Positions 8,625 through 18,021 of a DNA stretch of 64,000 nt are shown here, piece by piece (position 1 is the stretch's first letter; the number at the start of each line of letters is the position of its first letter). A program made the position numbers and the translations under genes. Where the stretch lies: contig NZ_RKHK01000001.1 in the NCBI RefSeq assembly GCF_003752405.1, positions 2,542,001-2,606,000 of the forward strand, read 5' to 3'. The notes beneath the pieces were generated by a model. That model worked only from the letters and a program-made list of their open reading frames with translations, was not told the DNA's origin and searched no databases. The DNA comes from Bogoriella caseilytica. GTDB lineage: Bacteria; Actinomycetota; Actinomycetes; Actinomycetales; Actinomycetaceae.

Positions 8625-11603
8625 GTGAGTGACGCCCCGGCGAAGACGCCGATGTCCAATCGCAAGTACCTGTCCATCTGGACGCCGATCATCGCGATCC
8701 TGATCGCGCTGGTCATCGCCGCCAACTTGGCGATCCAGGTCTATCTCGGCTGGATCGAATCCCAGCTGGGTACCGGCACATGGGAGGTGGAGAACGCGCC
8801 CGAGGCGGAGAACTGGGACACCGACTACCACACCAGCCAGTACGCCTCGCTGGAGGAGGCACAGGAGGCTGCCGGTGAGCTGATCGAGGAGATCGCCGGC
8901 GAGGGCATCACGCTGCTGAAGAACGCCGACGACGCGCTGCCGATGGCCGCCGGCGCGGTCACCCTCTTCGGCCGCACGGCCGCCGAGCCCGTCTATGGCG
9001 GTTCCGGCTCCGGCTCGGTGGACGTCTCCACCGCCGTGAACGTGCGCGGGGGCCTGGAGCACGCCGGCTTCGAGATCAACGACGCCGTCTACGAGACGCT
9101 GCAGGAGTTCGCCGCAGACGCTCCGCGCACCAGGATCGCCATGGACGACCCGGAGTCCTCGACCTTCGCCGTGGGTGAGATGCCGGTGTCCGGCTACGAC
9201 GGCCTCACCGACACCTTCGCCGACTACTCCGACGCCGCGATCGTGGTCTTCGGCCGTGGAGGCGGCGAGGGCGGCGACCTGGCCACCGATATGGAGGGCT
9301 GGGACGAGAACTACTTCGAGGGCCAGCACGAGCTGATGCTCAACGTGGACGAGCAGCAGACCCTGGAGCTCGCCCAGGACAACTTCGACGAGGTCATCGT
9401 CATCATCAACTCCTCCAACATCATGGAGGCCGGCATCCTCGAGGACGACCCCGACGTCGACGCCGTGCTCTGGACCGGCGCGCCGGGACAGACCGGGTTC
9501 AACGCGCTCGGGGACATCCTCACCGGTGAGATCAACCCCTCGGGACGCACCGTGGACCTGTGGGCCTCGGACTTCTCCGCCGACCCCACCTTCGCGAACT
9601 TCGGCCGGTGGGAGTACACCAACATCGACAGCTCCAACGCCTCGGTGATCGGTGGCTCCAACAACGCCGACATGGAGGACGGTGCGTTCTTCGTCGAGAT
9701 CGAGGAAGGCATCTACTACGGATACCGGTTCTACGAGACCGCCGCTGAGGAGGGCTTCCTCGACTACGACGACGCCGTGGTCTACCCCTTCGGCTTCGGC
9801 CTGAGCTACACCGACTTCGAGTGGGAGCTCACGGGCTCCACCGAGCCGGACGTCGATGGCGTGATCGAGATGGAGGTGACGGTCACCAACACCGGTGACG
9901 TCGCGGGCAAGGACACCGTCCAGCTCTACTACACCGCTCCCTACACCCCGGGCGGCATTGAGAAGTCGCACGTGGTGCTGGCGGACTTCGCCAAGACCGA
10001 CGTGCTCGCGCCGGGGGACTCCGAGACGGTGACCGTCGAGGTGGCTGTGGAGGAGATGGCCTCCTTCGACTACGACGGCGCGGGAGCGTTCGTCCTGGAA
10101 GAGGGCACTTACGAGCTGAAGATCCAGACCGACAGCCACAACCTCGCCGAGGGCATCGACCCAGTGGAGTACGAGGTCACCGAGACCATCGTCTACGACG
10201 AGTCGAACCCGCGTTCCAGCGACGACGTCGCGGCGACCAACCAGTTCGACGAGGTCAGCGCGCACTTCTCCGGCAGCGCCGATGGCGAGGGCGCCCACCT
10301 GATGTCCCGCGAGGACTTCGGTGCGACCTTCCCCACCGCACCGACGGAGCAGGACCAGCAGGCTTCCGAGGACATCATCGCCGGCTTCCAGAAGTACGAC
10401 GAGGAAGCGGCCGCCGAGGCCTCGGAGGCCGAGATGCCCACCACCGGCGCCGGCAACGGCATGGCACTGATCGACCTGCGCGGGCTGGAGTACGACGACC
10501 CGGCCTGGGACGAGCTGCTCGACCAGCTGACCGTCAACGAGATGACGACGATGCTGCTCAACGGTGCCTACAACACCGATGGCATCGCCTCGATCGCCAA
10601 GCCGCGCACCAACGACATCGATGGGCCGCACGGCTTCACCTCCTTCATCAACCGCGACTTCAACGGAGCCGCGTACCCCTCGGCACCGGTCATCGCGGCC
10701 ACCTGGAACAAGGACCTGCTGTATCGGATGGGTGAAGCGCTCGGTGAGGAAGCCCTGCACATGGGCGTCTCCGGCTGGTATGCACCCGGCGTGAACCTCC
10801 ACCGGTCGCCCTTCGCCGGCCGGAACTTCGAGTACTACTCCGAGGATCCGATCATCTCCGGCATCCTGGGCGCCGAGGTGGTTTCCGGTGCGGCGAGCAG
10901 GGGCCTGTACACCTACACCAAGCACTTCGCGCTCAACGACCAGGAGCTGGGCCGGGTCGACAACGGCATCGCCACCTGGGCGGACGAGCAAACCATGCGG
11001 GAGATCTACTTCAAGCCCTTCGAGACCATCGTGAAGGAATCCTCGGCGGAGATCCCCTACATCGCCGACGAGAGCGGCACCATCGAGACCGCCGAGATCG
11101 GCTCGATGGCGATGATGAGCTCCTTCAACCGCGTGGGCGCTACCTGGGCCGGGGGAGACCCGGCGCTGCTCGACGACGTCCTGCGGCAGGAGTGGGGCTT
11201 CCGGGGTGTGGTGATCACGGACTTCAACCTCTACGAGTACATGTACCCGGACCAGTCCATCGCGGCCGGGACGGACCTGCAGCTCACGATGGCGCCGATG
11301 AAGTCCTTCGAGGACACCTCCAGCGCCGAGGCCGTGACGAACATCCGCACCGCCACGCACAACGTGCTGTTCGCGGTGGCCAACTCCAACGCCATGAACG
11401 GCTTCGCTCCGGGCGCGGAGATCGACTACACCCCGCCGACCTGGCGCTACATCCAGCTCGGTATCACCGTGGTGATCGGACTGCTGATCGCCTTCGGTGG
11501 GTACCGCGTCGTGCGCCGGGTGCAGCGTCACTCCGGCGGACAGGCTGCCGTGATCGCCGACGGGCCGGCCAACCCCGCTGACGAGACCGCCGAAACGCAC
11601 TGA
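8625..11603 (+). CDS. Membrane-anchored GH3 glycosidase with permuted domain order
   Basis: A 992-residue GH3 protein whose domains run in reversed order. After an N-terminal membrane segment (about residues 17-41) comes the GH3 C-terminal domain (GEGITLLKNADDALP). The fibronectin-III-like domain follows (PFGFGLSYTDFEWEL). The catalytic (beta/alpha)8 domain comes last, with NDIDGPHGF, GVNLHRSPFAGRNFEYYSED, KHFALNDQE and the nucleophile Asp866 in GVVITDFNL. A second membrane helix lies near residues 943-965, followed by a basic tail. The enzyme body therefore sits between two membrane anchors, probably outside the cell. This C-before-N order is known in some clostridial GH3 enzymes. GTG 8625 was chosen for the upstream GGAG and because earlier codons give no plausible protein. 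Confidence 0.88.
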   Translation: MSDAPAKTPMSNRKYLSIWTPIIAILIALVIAANLAIQVYLGWIESQLGTGTWEVENAPEAENWDTDYHTSQYASLEEAQEAAGELIEEIAGEGITLLKNADDALPMAAGAVTLFGRTAAEPVYGGSGSGSVDVSTAVNVRGGLEHAGFEINDAVYETLQEFAADAPRTRIAMDDPESSTFAVGEMPVSGYDGLTDTFADYSDAAIVVFGRGGGEGGDLATDMEGWDENYFEGQHELMLNVDEQQTLELAQDNFDEVIVIINSSNIMEAGILEDDPDVDAVLWTGAPGQTGFNALGDILTGEINPSGRTVDLWASDFSADPTFANFGRWEYTNIDSSNASVIGGSNNADMEDGAFFVEIEEGIYYGYRFYETAAEEGFLDYDDAVVYPFGFGLSYTDFEWELTGSTEPDVDGVIEMEVTVTNTGDVAGKDTVQLYYTAPYTPGGIEKSHVVLADFAKTDVLAPGDSETVTVEVAVEEMASFDYDGAGAFVLEEGTYELKIQTDSHNLAEGIDPVEYEVTETIVYDESNPRSSDDVAATNQFDEVSAHFSGSADGEGAHLMSREDFGATFPTAPTEQDQQASEDIIAGFQKYDEEAAAEASEAEMPTTGAGNGMALIDLRGLEYDDPAWDELLDQLTVNEMTTMLLNGAYNTDGIASIAKPRTNDIDGPHGFTSFINRDFNGAAYPSAPVIAATWNKDLLYRMGEALGEEALHMGVSGWYAPGVNLHRSPFAGRNFEYYSEDPIISGILGAEVVSGAASRGLYTYTKHFALNDQELGRVDNGIATWADEQTMREIYFKPFETIVKESSAEIPYIADESGTIETAEIGSMAMMSSFNRVGATWAGGDPALLDDVLRQEWGFRGVVITDFNLYEYMYPDQSIAAGTDLQLTMAPMKSFEDTSSAEAVTNIRTATHNVLFAVANSNAMNGFAPGAEIDYTPPTWRYIQLGITVVIGLLIAFGGYRVVRRVQRHSGGQAAVIADGPANPADETAETH

Positions 11604-11610
11604 GTACCCG

Positions 11611-11640
11611 CCGGCCCACCAGCTTCTGTTGGTGGGCCGG
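11611..11640 (+). terminator. Hairpin after the permuted GH3 gene
   Basis: CCGGCCCACCA at 11611-11621 pairs perfectly with TGGTGGGCCGG at 11630-11640 around an 8-nt loop, 7 bp past the stop codon. A full or partial terminator here would separate this gene from the next GH3, which starts 44 bp further on. Confidence 0.65.
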
Positions 11641-11683
11641 TGCGGACCAGGCGCTTGCGACGACGAGAGAGACGGACAGATCA

Positions 11684-14107
11684 GTGATCGAGAAGCTCGA
11701 CCAGCTCACCGTGCTGGAAAAGGCCGCCCTGCTCAGCGGCGAGAACGTCTGGGAGTCGCGGGCGGTAGAGCGCTTGAGTATTCCGCGCCGTTTCCACGCC
11801 GACGGCCCGCACGGGCTCCGCAAGCAAACCGGGTCCTCGGACCACCTGGGCATCGCCGCCTCGGAACCGGCCACGTGCTTTCCTACCTCTGCGACCGTGG
11901 CTAGCAGCTGGGACACCGAACTGGCCGAGGAGGTCGGCTCGGCCATCGGCCGTGAAGCCGCAGCAGCCCAGGTGCACGTCCTCCTCGGGCCCGGCCTGAA
12001 CATCAAACGCAGCCCACTCGGCGGGCGGAACTTCGAGTACTTCTCCGAGGACCCGCTGCTCTCGGGCAAGCTCGCCGCGGCCTACGTCCGCGGCATCCAG
12101 TCCCAGGGTGTGGCCGCTACCCCGAAGCATTTCGCGGTCAACAGCCAAGAGACCCAGCGCATGGCCAGCGACTCGGTGCTCGATGAGCGCACCCTGCGCG
12201 AGATCTACCTGCGTGCCTTCGAGATCGTGGTGCGCGAGGCCCACCCCTGGGCGTTGATGAGTGCCTACAACCTCGTCAACGGCGTCTACGCCCACGAACA
12301 CCGGCAATTGCTGATCGACGTGCTGCGCGATGAATGGGGCTTCGACGGTGCCGTCATCTCCGACTGGGGCGGGGCCAACGACGCCGTGGAGGCGGTCCAT
12401 GCCGGCGGCACCCTGGAGATGCCCTCACCCGGCTACGACTCACCCCGGCAGATCGTCGCGGCGGTCGCAGCCGGCGAACTCAGCGCGAGTGATCTCGACG
12501 ACCGGGTGGGCGAGATGCTCCGGCTCATCGAGCGCACCGAGCGTGAGGTGGCCCCTGCCGTCGACGTCGAGGCGCATCACGTCCTCGCCCGGCGGGCGGC
12601 CGAGGAATCGATCGTCATGCTGCGCAATGACGGCGTGCTCCCCCTCGCCGGTGGCACGAAGGTCGCCGTCATCGGTGACTTCGCTTTCACCCCCCGCTAT
12701 CAGGGGGCGGGATCGTCACAGGTCAACCCGATCCGGGTGACGTCGGCGATCGAAGCCCTGGAGACCTCGGAACTGGAGATCGTCGGCAAGGCCCGGGGCT
12801 TCCGCCGTGACGGAGCTGCCGACGCGAAGCTGCTGGATGAGGCGCTGGCGGTCGCTCGGGGGGCCGATGCCATCCTGCTCCACCTCGGCCTGCCCGAGAT
12901 CATGGAGTCCGAGGGCATCGACCGGGCCAATCTTCAGCTGCCCGTCAACCAGATCGCGGCCCTGGAGGCCCTGTCCCAGGTGGCACCGGTGGTGGTCATC
13001 CTCTCCGCTGGCGGTGTGGTCGAGACCCCCTGGCTGGAGCGGACGGCGGCACTGCTGCACACCCACCTCGGCGGCCAGGCCGGCGCCGAGGGGGCCGTGC
13101 GGGTACTCACCGGTGCCGTGAACCCGTCGGGGCGTCTGGCCGAGTCCTACTTGCTGCGCCTGGAGGATCACCCCGCTGCGGATCGATTCCCGTCCACCGA
13201 GCGCACCGCCGAGTACCGCGAGGGCCTCTACGTGGGATATCGCTACACCGAGACGGTCCACGCGGAACTGGCCTTCCCTTTCGGCTACGGCTTGAGCTAC
13301 ACCACCTTCGAATACACCGACCTGCGCGCCGATTCCCGGAGCGCCAGCCTCACGGTGACCAACACCGGCGAGCGCGCCGGCGCCGAGGTGGTCCAGCTCT
13401 ACGTGAGCCCACCAGCCGGTCCGGCCTACCGCCCGGCCACGGAGCTTCGCGGCTTCGCCAAGGTCCATCTTGAGCCAGGAGAAGCCCGCGAGGTCACCCT
13501 CGAACTGGGCACGGCCGCCTTCGCGCACGCAGACGCGACCGGTGCGTGGATCGTGGAGAGCGGGGAGTACACGATCACCGTGGGCTCGCACGTCCGTGAC
13601 ACGCGCCTGCAGGCTCGCGTCAGCGTTGAAGGAGTGGCCGCGCCGGCCGGTGCCGAGGGGGCTGAGCTGACGCTCTATGCAGCCGGCTCGGTCACCGAGG
13701 TCGATGACGGTGCTTTCACGGCCCTGCTCGGCAGGAGCCTGCCGCCACCGGATTGGCCTGCCGGGCCGATAGAGATCAACCACCCCTTCTCGCGGCTCGG
13801 TCAGGCCCGTAGCCCCCTGGCCCGATTGGCCTGGCGGATCATCGCCTGGCGCATGCGTGCCTCGGCCAGGAAGGGCAAGCCCGACCTGAATCTCATCTTC
13901 ATCGCCAACATGCCCCCGCGCGCCATCGCCAAGATGACCAACGGCATGGTGTCCATGGACATGGTCGAGGCCTTGCTGACGGTCATCAACGGCCGCCATC
14001 TGCGCGGTGTCGGGCGACTGATCACCGCGGCCCTGCGCAATCTCCGCGCCAACCGCCGCACCCGGCGCGCGCTCGCCGCCGCGGCCACCCCGGAAGGAAC
14101 CCACTGA
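11684..14107 (+). CDS. GH3 beta-glucosidase (canonical order), probably cytoplasmic
   Basis: An 807-residue GH3 enzyme with the usual order: catalytic domain (HADGPHGLRKQ, GPGLNIKRSPLGGRNFEYF, PKHFAVNSQE, nucleophile Asp227 in AVISDWGG), then the GH3 C-terminal domain, then the fibronectin-III-like domain (PFGYGLSYTTFEYTDL). An extension of about 150 residues follows. It is basic and carries IFIANMPPRAIAKMTNGMV, a tail I associate with bifidobacterial-type beta-glucosidases of unknown tail function. No signal peptide is seen. The GTG start has only a weak GAGAGA upstream. The stop overlaps the start of the GtrA-like gene (TGATG), so the two are probably co-translated. Confidence 0.9.
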   Translation: MIEKLDQLTVLEKAALLSGENVWESRAVERLSIPRRFHADGPHGLRKQTGSSDHLGIAASEPATCFPTSATVASSWDTELAEEVGSAIGREAAAAQVHVLLGPGLNIKRSPLGGRNFEYFSEDPLLSGKLAAAYVRGIQSQGVAATPKHFAVNSQETQRMASDSVLDERTLREIYLRAFEIVVREAHPWALMSAYNLVNGVYAHEHRQLLIDVLRDEWGFDGAVISDWGGANDAVEAVHAGGTLEMPSPGYDSPRQIVAAVAAGELSASDLDDRVGEMLRLIERTEREVAPAVDVEAHHVLARRAAEESIVMLRNDGVLPLAGGTKVAVIGDFAFTPRYQGAGSSQVNPIRVTSAIEALETSELEIVGKARGFRRDGAADAKLLDEALAVARGADAILLHLGLPEIMESEGIDRANLQLPVNQIAALEALSQVAPVVVILSAGGVVETPWLERTAALLHTHLGGQAGAEGAVRVLTGAVNPSGRLAESYLLRLEDHPAADRFPSTERTAEYREGLYVGYRYTETVHAELAFPFGYGLSYTTFEYTDLRADSRSASLTVTNTGERAGAEVVQLYVSPPAGPAYRPATELRGFAKVHLEPGEAREVTLELGTAAFAHADATGAWIVESGEYTITVGSHVRDTRLQARVSVEGVAAPAGAEGAELTLYAAGSVTEVDDGAFTALLGRSLPPPDWPAGPIEINHPFSRLGQARSPLARLAWRIIAWRMRASARKGKPDLNLIFIANMPPRAIAKMTNGMVSMDMVEALLTVINGRHLRGVGRLITAALRNLRANRRTRRALAAAATPEGTH

Positions 14108-14793
14108 TGAGCGAGACCCCTCAGCGGCAGGGCCGCCAGTCCCCGTTCGCTGCCCTGTGGCGGCCCGTGGCCCGCGTCTGGGGCCGGTTCGCCGAGAAGC
14201 ATCCCGGGATCGCGCAGTTCGCGATGTTCTTCATCATCAGCAATGGCGTCACGGCGCTGCAACTGGCTCTGATGCCGTTCTTCCGGTGGGTGTTCTCCCA
14301 CACCGGTCTGCTGCACACCGACTTCCAGGTGCTCCCGGTGGGCACCACCGAGGACGGCGCCACCAACTTCATCTTCAACTACCCCGCCGGCGAGATGGCT
14401 GAGGGGGGAGCCGGAGGCCTGGCGTACTTCCTGGCCGTGCAGATCACCATCCTGATCGCCCAGGTGATCAACTTCTTCGCACAGCGGAGCATCACCTTCA
14501 AATCCAACTCCTCGATCTGGAAGGCCGCTTTCTGGTATGCGCTGGCTTACGTGATCATCACCTTCGTGGCCGCGGCCGCGCAGGGTATCTACCGCGCGCC
14601 GCTCTACGACACGCTCATCGGCTGGTGGGGCTCCACCGGTGAGACCACGGCGGACGTGCTCACGATGATCATCAATGCCGCCATCCAGTTCTGGGTCTTC
14701 TACCCGATTTTCAAGCTGATCTTCCGCCAGGTGCCCGACGCCGAGGACGCCGCGGACAAGGCCGAGGAGATCGTGGAGAGCGCCCAGGACTGA
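14107..14793 (+). CDS. GtrA-like polytopic membrane protein
   Basis: A 228-residue protein with four predicted membrane helices near residues 35-60, 100-125, 138-165 and 178-205. The NFFAQRSITFKSNSS segment after the second helix resembles the conserved N-x-x-x-R-x-x-x-F of GtrA family proteins, which are linked to moving or modifying polyprenyl-linked sugars. A charged tail ends the protein. It overlaps the GH3 stop codon and precedes a GT2 glycosyltransferase, which fits a role in surface glycan work. The family call is from motif memory. The long extracytoplasmic loop between helices 1 and 2 is larger than in short GtrA proteins. Confidence 0.65.
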   Translation: MSETPQRQGRQSPFAALWRPVARVWGRFAEKHPGIAQFAMFFIISNGVTALQLALMPFFRWVFSHTGLLHTDFQVLPVGTTEDGATNFIFNYPAGEMAEGGAGGLAYFLAVQITILIAQVINFFAQRSITFKSNSSIWKAAFWYALAYVIITFVAAAAQGIYRAPLYDTLIGWWGSTGETTADVLTMIINAAIQFWVFYPIFKLIFRQVPDAEDAADKAEEIVESAQD

Positions 14794-14870
14794 CGGTCCC
14801 GAGCACCTGCCGACGACCGATAAGGTTCCCAGGGTGAGTGGCGCCTGGGACGTGTGGAAATGGTGAAGGT

Positions 14871-15878
14871 ATGCCGCTGCTGACGCTCGTGGTGCCTGCG
14901 TACAACGCCGCCGGTCACCTCGGACGATGTGTGCGCACCCTGACCGGTGCGAGCGATGTCGAGATCATCATCGTCGACGACGGCTCGACCGACGCCACCG
15001 CCGAGGTCGCTGCCGAGTTCGCGGCCGCCCACCCGCAGATCACGGTCATCCGACAGCAGAACGCCGGGCACGGCGGCGCCGTCAACGCCGGTGTGGACGC
15101 GGCCACGGGGGTGTACCTCAAGGTAGTGGACTCCGACGACTGGCTGAACCCCGCAGCGCTGGACACCCTGGTGGCCACCTTGCGGGAGCTCACCCGGGTG
15201 GCCGAAGGGCCCGACGTCGTCGTGACCAACTTCGTCTACGAGCGTGTGGGCCGGCACCGTAAGACGGCGGTACGTTACCGGCGTGCACTACCTCGCGGGC
15301 GGGTCATCGGCTGGGAGCACACCCGGCGCTTCGGGCCCCGCCAGTACTTCATGATGCACTCCCTCGCCTATCGCACCGACCTCCTGCGCACCTCAGGGCT
15401 GCGGCTGCCGGAGCGCACCTTCTACGTGGACAATCTCTTCGTGATGGTGCCGCTGAACCAGGCCCGGCGCCTGTACTACCTCGACGTCGATCTCTACCGG
15501 TACTTCATCGGCAGGGAGGACCAGTCGGTGAACGAGGCGGTCATGATCCGGCGCATGGACCAGTACCTGCGCGTCAACCGATTGCTGGTGGCGGAGGTGC
15601 CGGACAAGAACCACGTGCCGCCGGCCCTGTATCGCTACCTCGTGCACCACGTGGCCACGGTCTGCGCTGTCACCTCGGTCATGCTGCTACGCGCCGGCAC
15701 CGAGGAGGCTCTGCAGCTCCGTGCCGACTTCTGGCGAGAGGTCCGGCGCAATCCCCAGCTGCACCGGCGGCTGCGGCGCCACCCCGTGGCCTCCGTGTCC
15801 AGCCTGCCGGGGCGGTGGGGAGGGCGGTTCTCGATCGTCGCCTATCGGGTGGCGCGACGACTCATTGGGTTCAACTGA
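14871..15878 (+). CDS. GT2 family glycosyltransferase
   Basis: A 335-residue GT-A fold enzyme. The N-terminus LTLVVPAYNAAGHLGRC, the nucleotide-binding EIIIVDDGSTD and the metal-binding DSDDW are the standard GT2 motifs. The rest is helical and basic, with no clear membrane segment, so it probably works on the inner face of the membrane. It transfers a sugar from an NDP donor to an unknown acceptor. ATG 14871 follows GAAGG and begins exactly at the family start; the upstream extension was rejected. It follows the GtrA-like gene by 77 bp and precedes the response regulator by 14 bp. Confidence 0.88.
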   Translation: MPLLTLVVPAYNAAGHLGRCVRTLTGASDVEIIIVDDGSTDATAEVAAEFAAAHPQITVIRQQNAGHGGAVNAGVDAATGVYLKVVDSDDWLNPAALDTLVATLRELTRVAEGPDVVVTNFVYERVGRHRKTAVRYRRALPRGRVIGWEHTRRFGPRQYFMMHSLAYRTDLLRTSGLRLPERTFYVDNLFVMVPLNQARRLYYLDVDLYRYFIGREDQSVNEAVMIRRMDQYLRVNRLLVAEVPDKNHVPPALYRYLVHHVATVCAVTSVMLLRAGTEEALQLRADFWREVRRNPQLHRRLRRHPVASVSSLPGRWGGRFSIVAYRVARRLIGFN

Positions 15879-15892
15879 GATCGGGGGAGAGC

Positions 15893-16606
15893 ATGCCACG
15901 GATCGCGATCGTCGAAGACGACGAGATGGCTCGCGCGGTGCTGATGGAGCATCTGCGCCGCTACGAGAGCGAAAACTCCCTGAGCTTCACCATCGACACC
16001 CATACGGAAGGCTCGGCACTGGCCGATGACTACCGGCCCGTCTACGACATCGTGCTGCTGGACATCGAGATGCCCGGGGTGGACGGCATGGCCGTGGCCC
16101 GGGCGATTCGCGAGGTGGACGGTGACGTCGTCATCCTGTTCATCACCAACTCGCCCCAGCACGCTATCTCCGGCTACCGGGTCGCGGCACTCAGCTACGT
16201 GCTCAAGCCGGTGCCCTACTCGGTGTTCGCCGCGGAGATGGACCGCAGCTTGGAGCAGGTGCGCCGCCGGGAGCGGCACCATCTGATGATCTCCTCCGGG
16301 AACGAGCATCACCGCGTGGATCTCTCCGAGGTGCTGTACCTGGAGTCCAACCGTCACCGCATCACCGTGCACACCCGCAGCGCGGAGTACCACTTCACCG
16401 GGGCATTGAAGGATCTTGAGGCCGAACTGACCGACAAGGGCTTCTTCCGTGCCAACCACGGCTATCTGGTGAACCTTGCCCACGTCACCGCAGTGCGGCA
16501 GAGCACCTGTGTGCTCACGGGCGGGCGGGAACTGCAGGTCAGCCGGCCGCGGAAGAAGGCCTTCCTGACCGCCCTGGCCGATCACGTGGGTGGGTCCCGG
16601 CTGTGA
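15893..16606 (+). CDS. LytTR response regulator (AgrA/LytR type)
   Basis: A 237-residue response regulator. The receiver domain has IVEDDEMAR acidic residues, phospho-acceptor Asp57 in VLLDIEMPGVDG and the K of LKPVPYS. The LytTR DNA-binding domain follows (YLESNRHRITVHT, FFRANHGYLVNLAHV, VSRPRKKAFL). It would bind direct repeats ahead of target genes. A GGGGGAG ribosome binding site supports ATG 15893. Its end overlaps the GTG of the sensor kinase. Likely targets are the adjacent glycosidase and glycosyltransferase genes, but no LytTR repeat was proven here. Confidence 0.93.
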   Translation: MPRIAIVEDDEMARAVLMEHLRRYESENSLSFTIDTHTEGSALADDYRPVYDIVLLDIEMPGVDGMAVARAIREVDGDVVILFITNSPQHAISGYRVAALSYVLKPVPYSVFAAEMDRSLEQVRRRERHHLMISSGNEHHRVDLSEVLYLESNRHRITVHTRSAEYHFTGALKDLEAELTDKGFFRANHGYLVNLAHVTAVRQSTCVLTGGRELQVSRPRKKAFLTALADHVGGSRL

Positions 16607-17955
16607 TCGGTGGCGCTGCGGTCGCGGACATCCCGCGCGCGCTCACGGCCGTGGCGGAATGGGGGGCCTGCCTCGTCTTCCTGCTGATCCTCGCCCGGCG
16701 CATGCGGGCGGTCGCCATGGTGGGATGGTGCGCAGCAGGCCTGGCCGCGCTGCTGGTCGTCCACCACATCGCGGGCGGCCTGGGCGTGCAGTGGTGGGTG
16801 CCGGGCATGCTCGCGGCCGTTGCTGTGATGTACGCGGTGCTCTGGGGCGGGCTGCGGACCTCGGCCCTGACCGCCGGCTACCTCACCGCTCGAGCATTGG
16901 TGCTGGCCGAGCTCGTCGCCGCCTTCCACTGGCAACTGCACATCTACTTCTTCGGCCAGACCGGTCCGCTGGAGAGCGCAGGCTCGATCGCGTTGCTGGC
17001 GCTCTACCCGGGGGTGTTCGTGCTGGCCTGGGCGGCGGAGTCCCGGCATTTCCCGCGCGGTCAGAGCATCGAGGTCACGCCCTCCGAGGTCCTGGCGGCC
17101 GGGGCGATCGCGGCGGTCACCTTCTTTATGTCCAACATCTCCTTCCTGTCAGCCAACACGCCTTTCTCCGGCCGGCTGGGGGCCGAGATCCTCTGGATCC
17201 GCACCCTGGTGGACCTGTGCGGCTACATCGCCCTGTACGTCCAGCAGGAGCATCGCCGCGAGAACCAGTTGCGCGCGGAGAACAGCGCGATGAACTCGCT
17301 GCTGCGCTCGCAGCACGAGCAGTACCTCCTCACCCGGCGCACCGTGGAGGAGGTCAATCGCAAGTACCACGACATGAAGCACCAGATCCAGGTCATCCGC
17401 GCCGAGACCGACGAGACCCGCCGCGCGTCCTACCTCGCAGAGCTCGAGGACTCAGTGGCTGACTACGGGCATCAACGCCGCACCGGCTCGCCCGTGCTGG
17501 ACACGCTGCTGCAGGCCAAGGGCGCGCACTGCGCCGAGCAGAACATCGAGCTGACCGTGGTGGCCGATGGCCGCTTGCTGGAGTTCATCCGCGTGATCGA
17601 CGTCATCTCCATCCTCGGCAACGCCCTGGACAATGCCATCGAAGCCTGCACCCGGCTGCCGCAGGGGGAGGACCGCCGGATCAAGCTCGCGGTCTTCGCG
17701 CACGGGGATCTGCTGATGATCCGGATCGACAACACCTACGACGGCGGTATCAACGTGGTCGGCGGACGGCCGGTCACCCGGAAGGCCGACCGGGCCTCGC
17801 ACGGTTTCGGCCTGCGGAACATCGAGGATGCCGCCGAACGCTACGACGGCACGGTCACCTTCAGTCGGGACCAGTGCTGGTTCTCCCTCCGGGTGCTCAT
17901 GCCCCTGCCCGAGGGCTCCGGGCGCGGCGCCGGCGAGGTGGACGCGCCCCGCTGA
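16603..17955 (+). CDS. GHKL sensor histidine kinase (AgrC-like)
   Basis: A 450-residue kinase. About 210 N-terminal residues form roughly six membrane helices, the sensor part. A coiled segment follows with the phospho-acceptor motif KYHDMKHQIQV (His256). The GHKL ATPase domain carries the N box ILGNALDNAIEA and the G box HGFGLRNIEDAA. It starts with GTG overlapping the response regulator stop (GTGA). AgrC relatives detect peptides or cell-envelope signals, but no AgrD or AgrB gene is nearby. The last codons and the stop lie in the first copy of a 38 bp tandem repeat. Confidence 0.92.
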   Translation: MIGGAAVADIPRALTAVAEWGACLVFLLILARRMRAVAMVGWCAAGLAALLVVHHIAGGLGVQWWVPGMLAAVAVMYAVLWGGLRTSALTAGYLTARALVLAELVAAFHWQLHIYFFGQTGPLESAGSIALLALYPGVFVLAWAAESRHFPRGQSIEVTPSEVLAAGAIAAVTFFMSNISFLSANTPFSGRLGAEILWIRTLVDLCGYIALYVQQEHRRENQLRAENSAMNSLLRSQHEQYLLTRRTVEEVNRKYHDMKHQIQVIRAETDETRRASYLAELEDSVADYGHQRRTGSPVLDTLLQAKGAHCAEQNIELTVVADGRLLEFIRVIDVISILGNALDNAIEACTRLPQGEDRRIKLAVFAHGDLLMIRIDNTYDGGINVVGGRPVTRKADRASHGFGLRNIEDAAERYDGTVTFSRDQCWFSLRVLMPLPEGSGRGAGEVDAPR

Positions 17956-18007
17956 GCGTGCGCGGCGGTGGCGAGGTGGACGCGCCCCGCTGAGCGTGCG
18001 CGGCGGT
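17932..18007. repeat. 38 bp direct tandem duplication
   Basis: Two identical 38 bp copies lie head to tail (17932-17969 and 17970-18007). The first contains the end of the kinase gene with its TGA, the second lies between that stop and the DsbA-like gene start at 18022. It looks like a recent slip duplication. Confidence 0.9.
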
Positions 18008-18021
18008 GATTGGATGGGGGA

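Noticed and set aside
8247-11600. A 1117-codon open frame on the minus strand
   Set aside because: It is exactly antisense to the permuted GH3 gene, has low-complexity Gly/His/Arg/Val composition and no recognisable domain. It is a by-product of GC-rich codon use.
15879-15892. Space for an AgrD-like peptide gene next to the LytTR/GHKL pair
   Set aside because: Only 14 bp separate the GT2 and regulator genes, and the kinase overlaps the regulator. No peptide gene fits.
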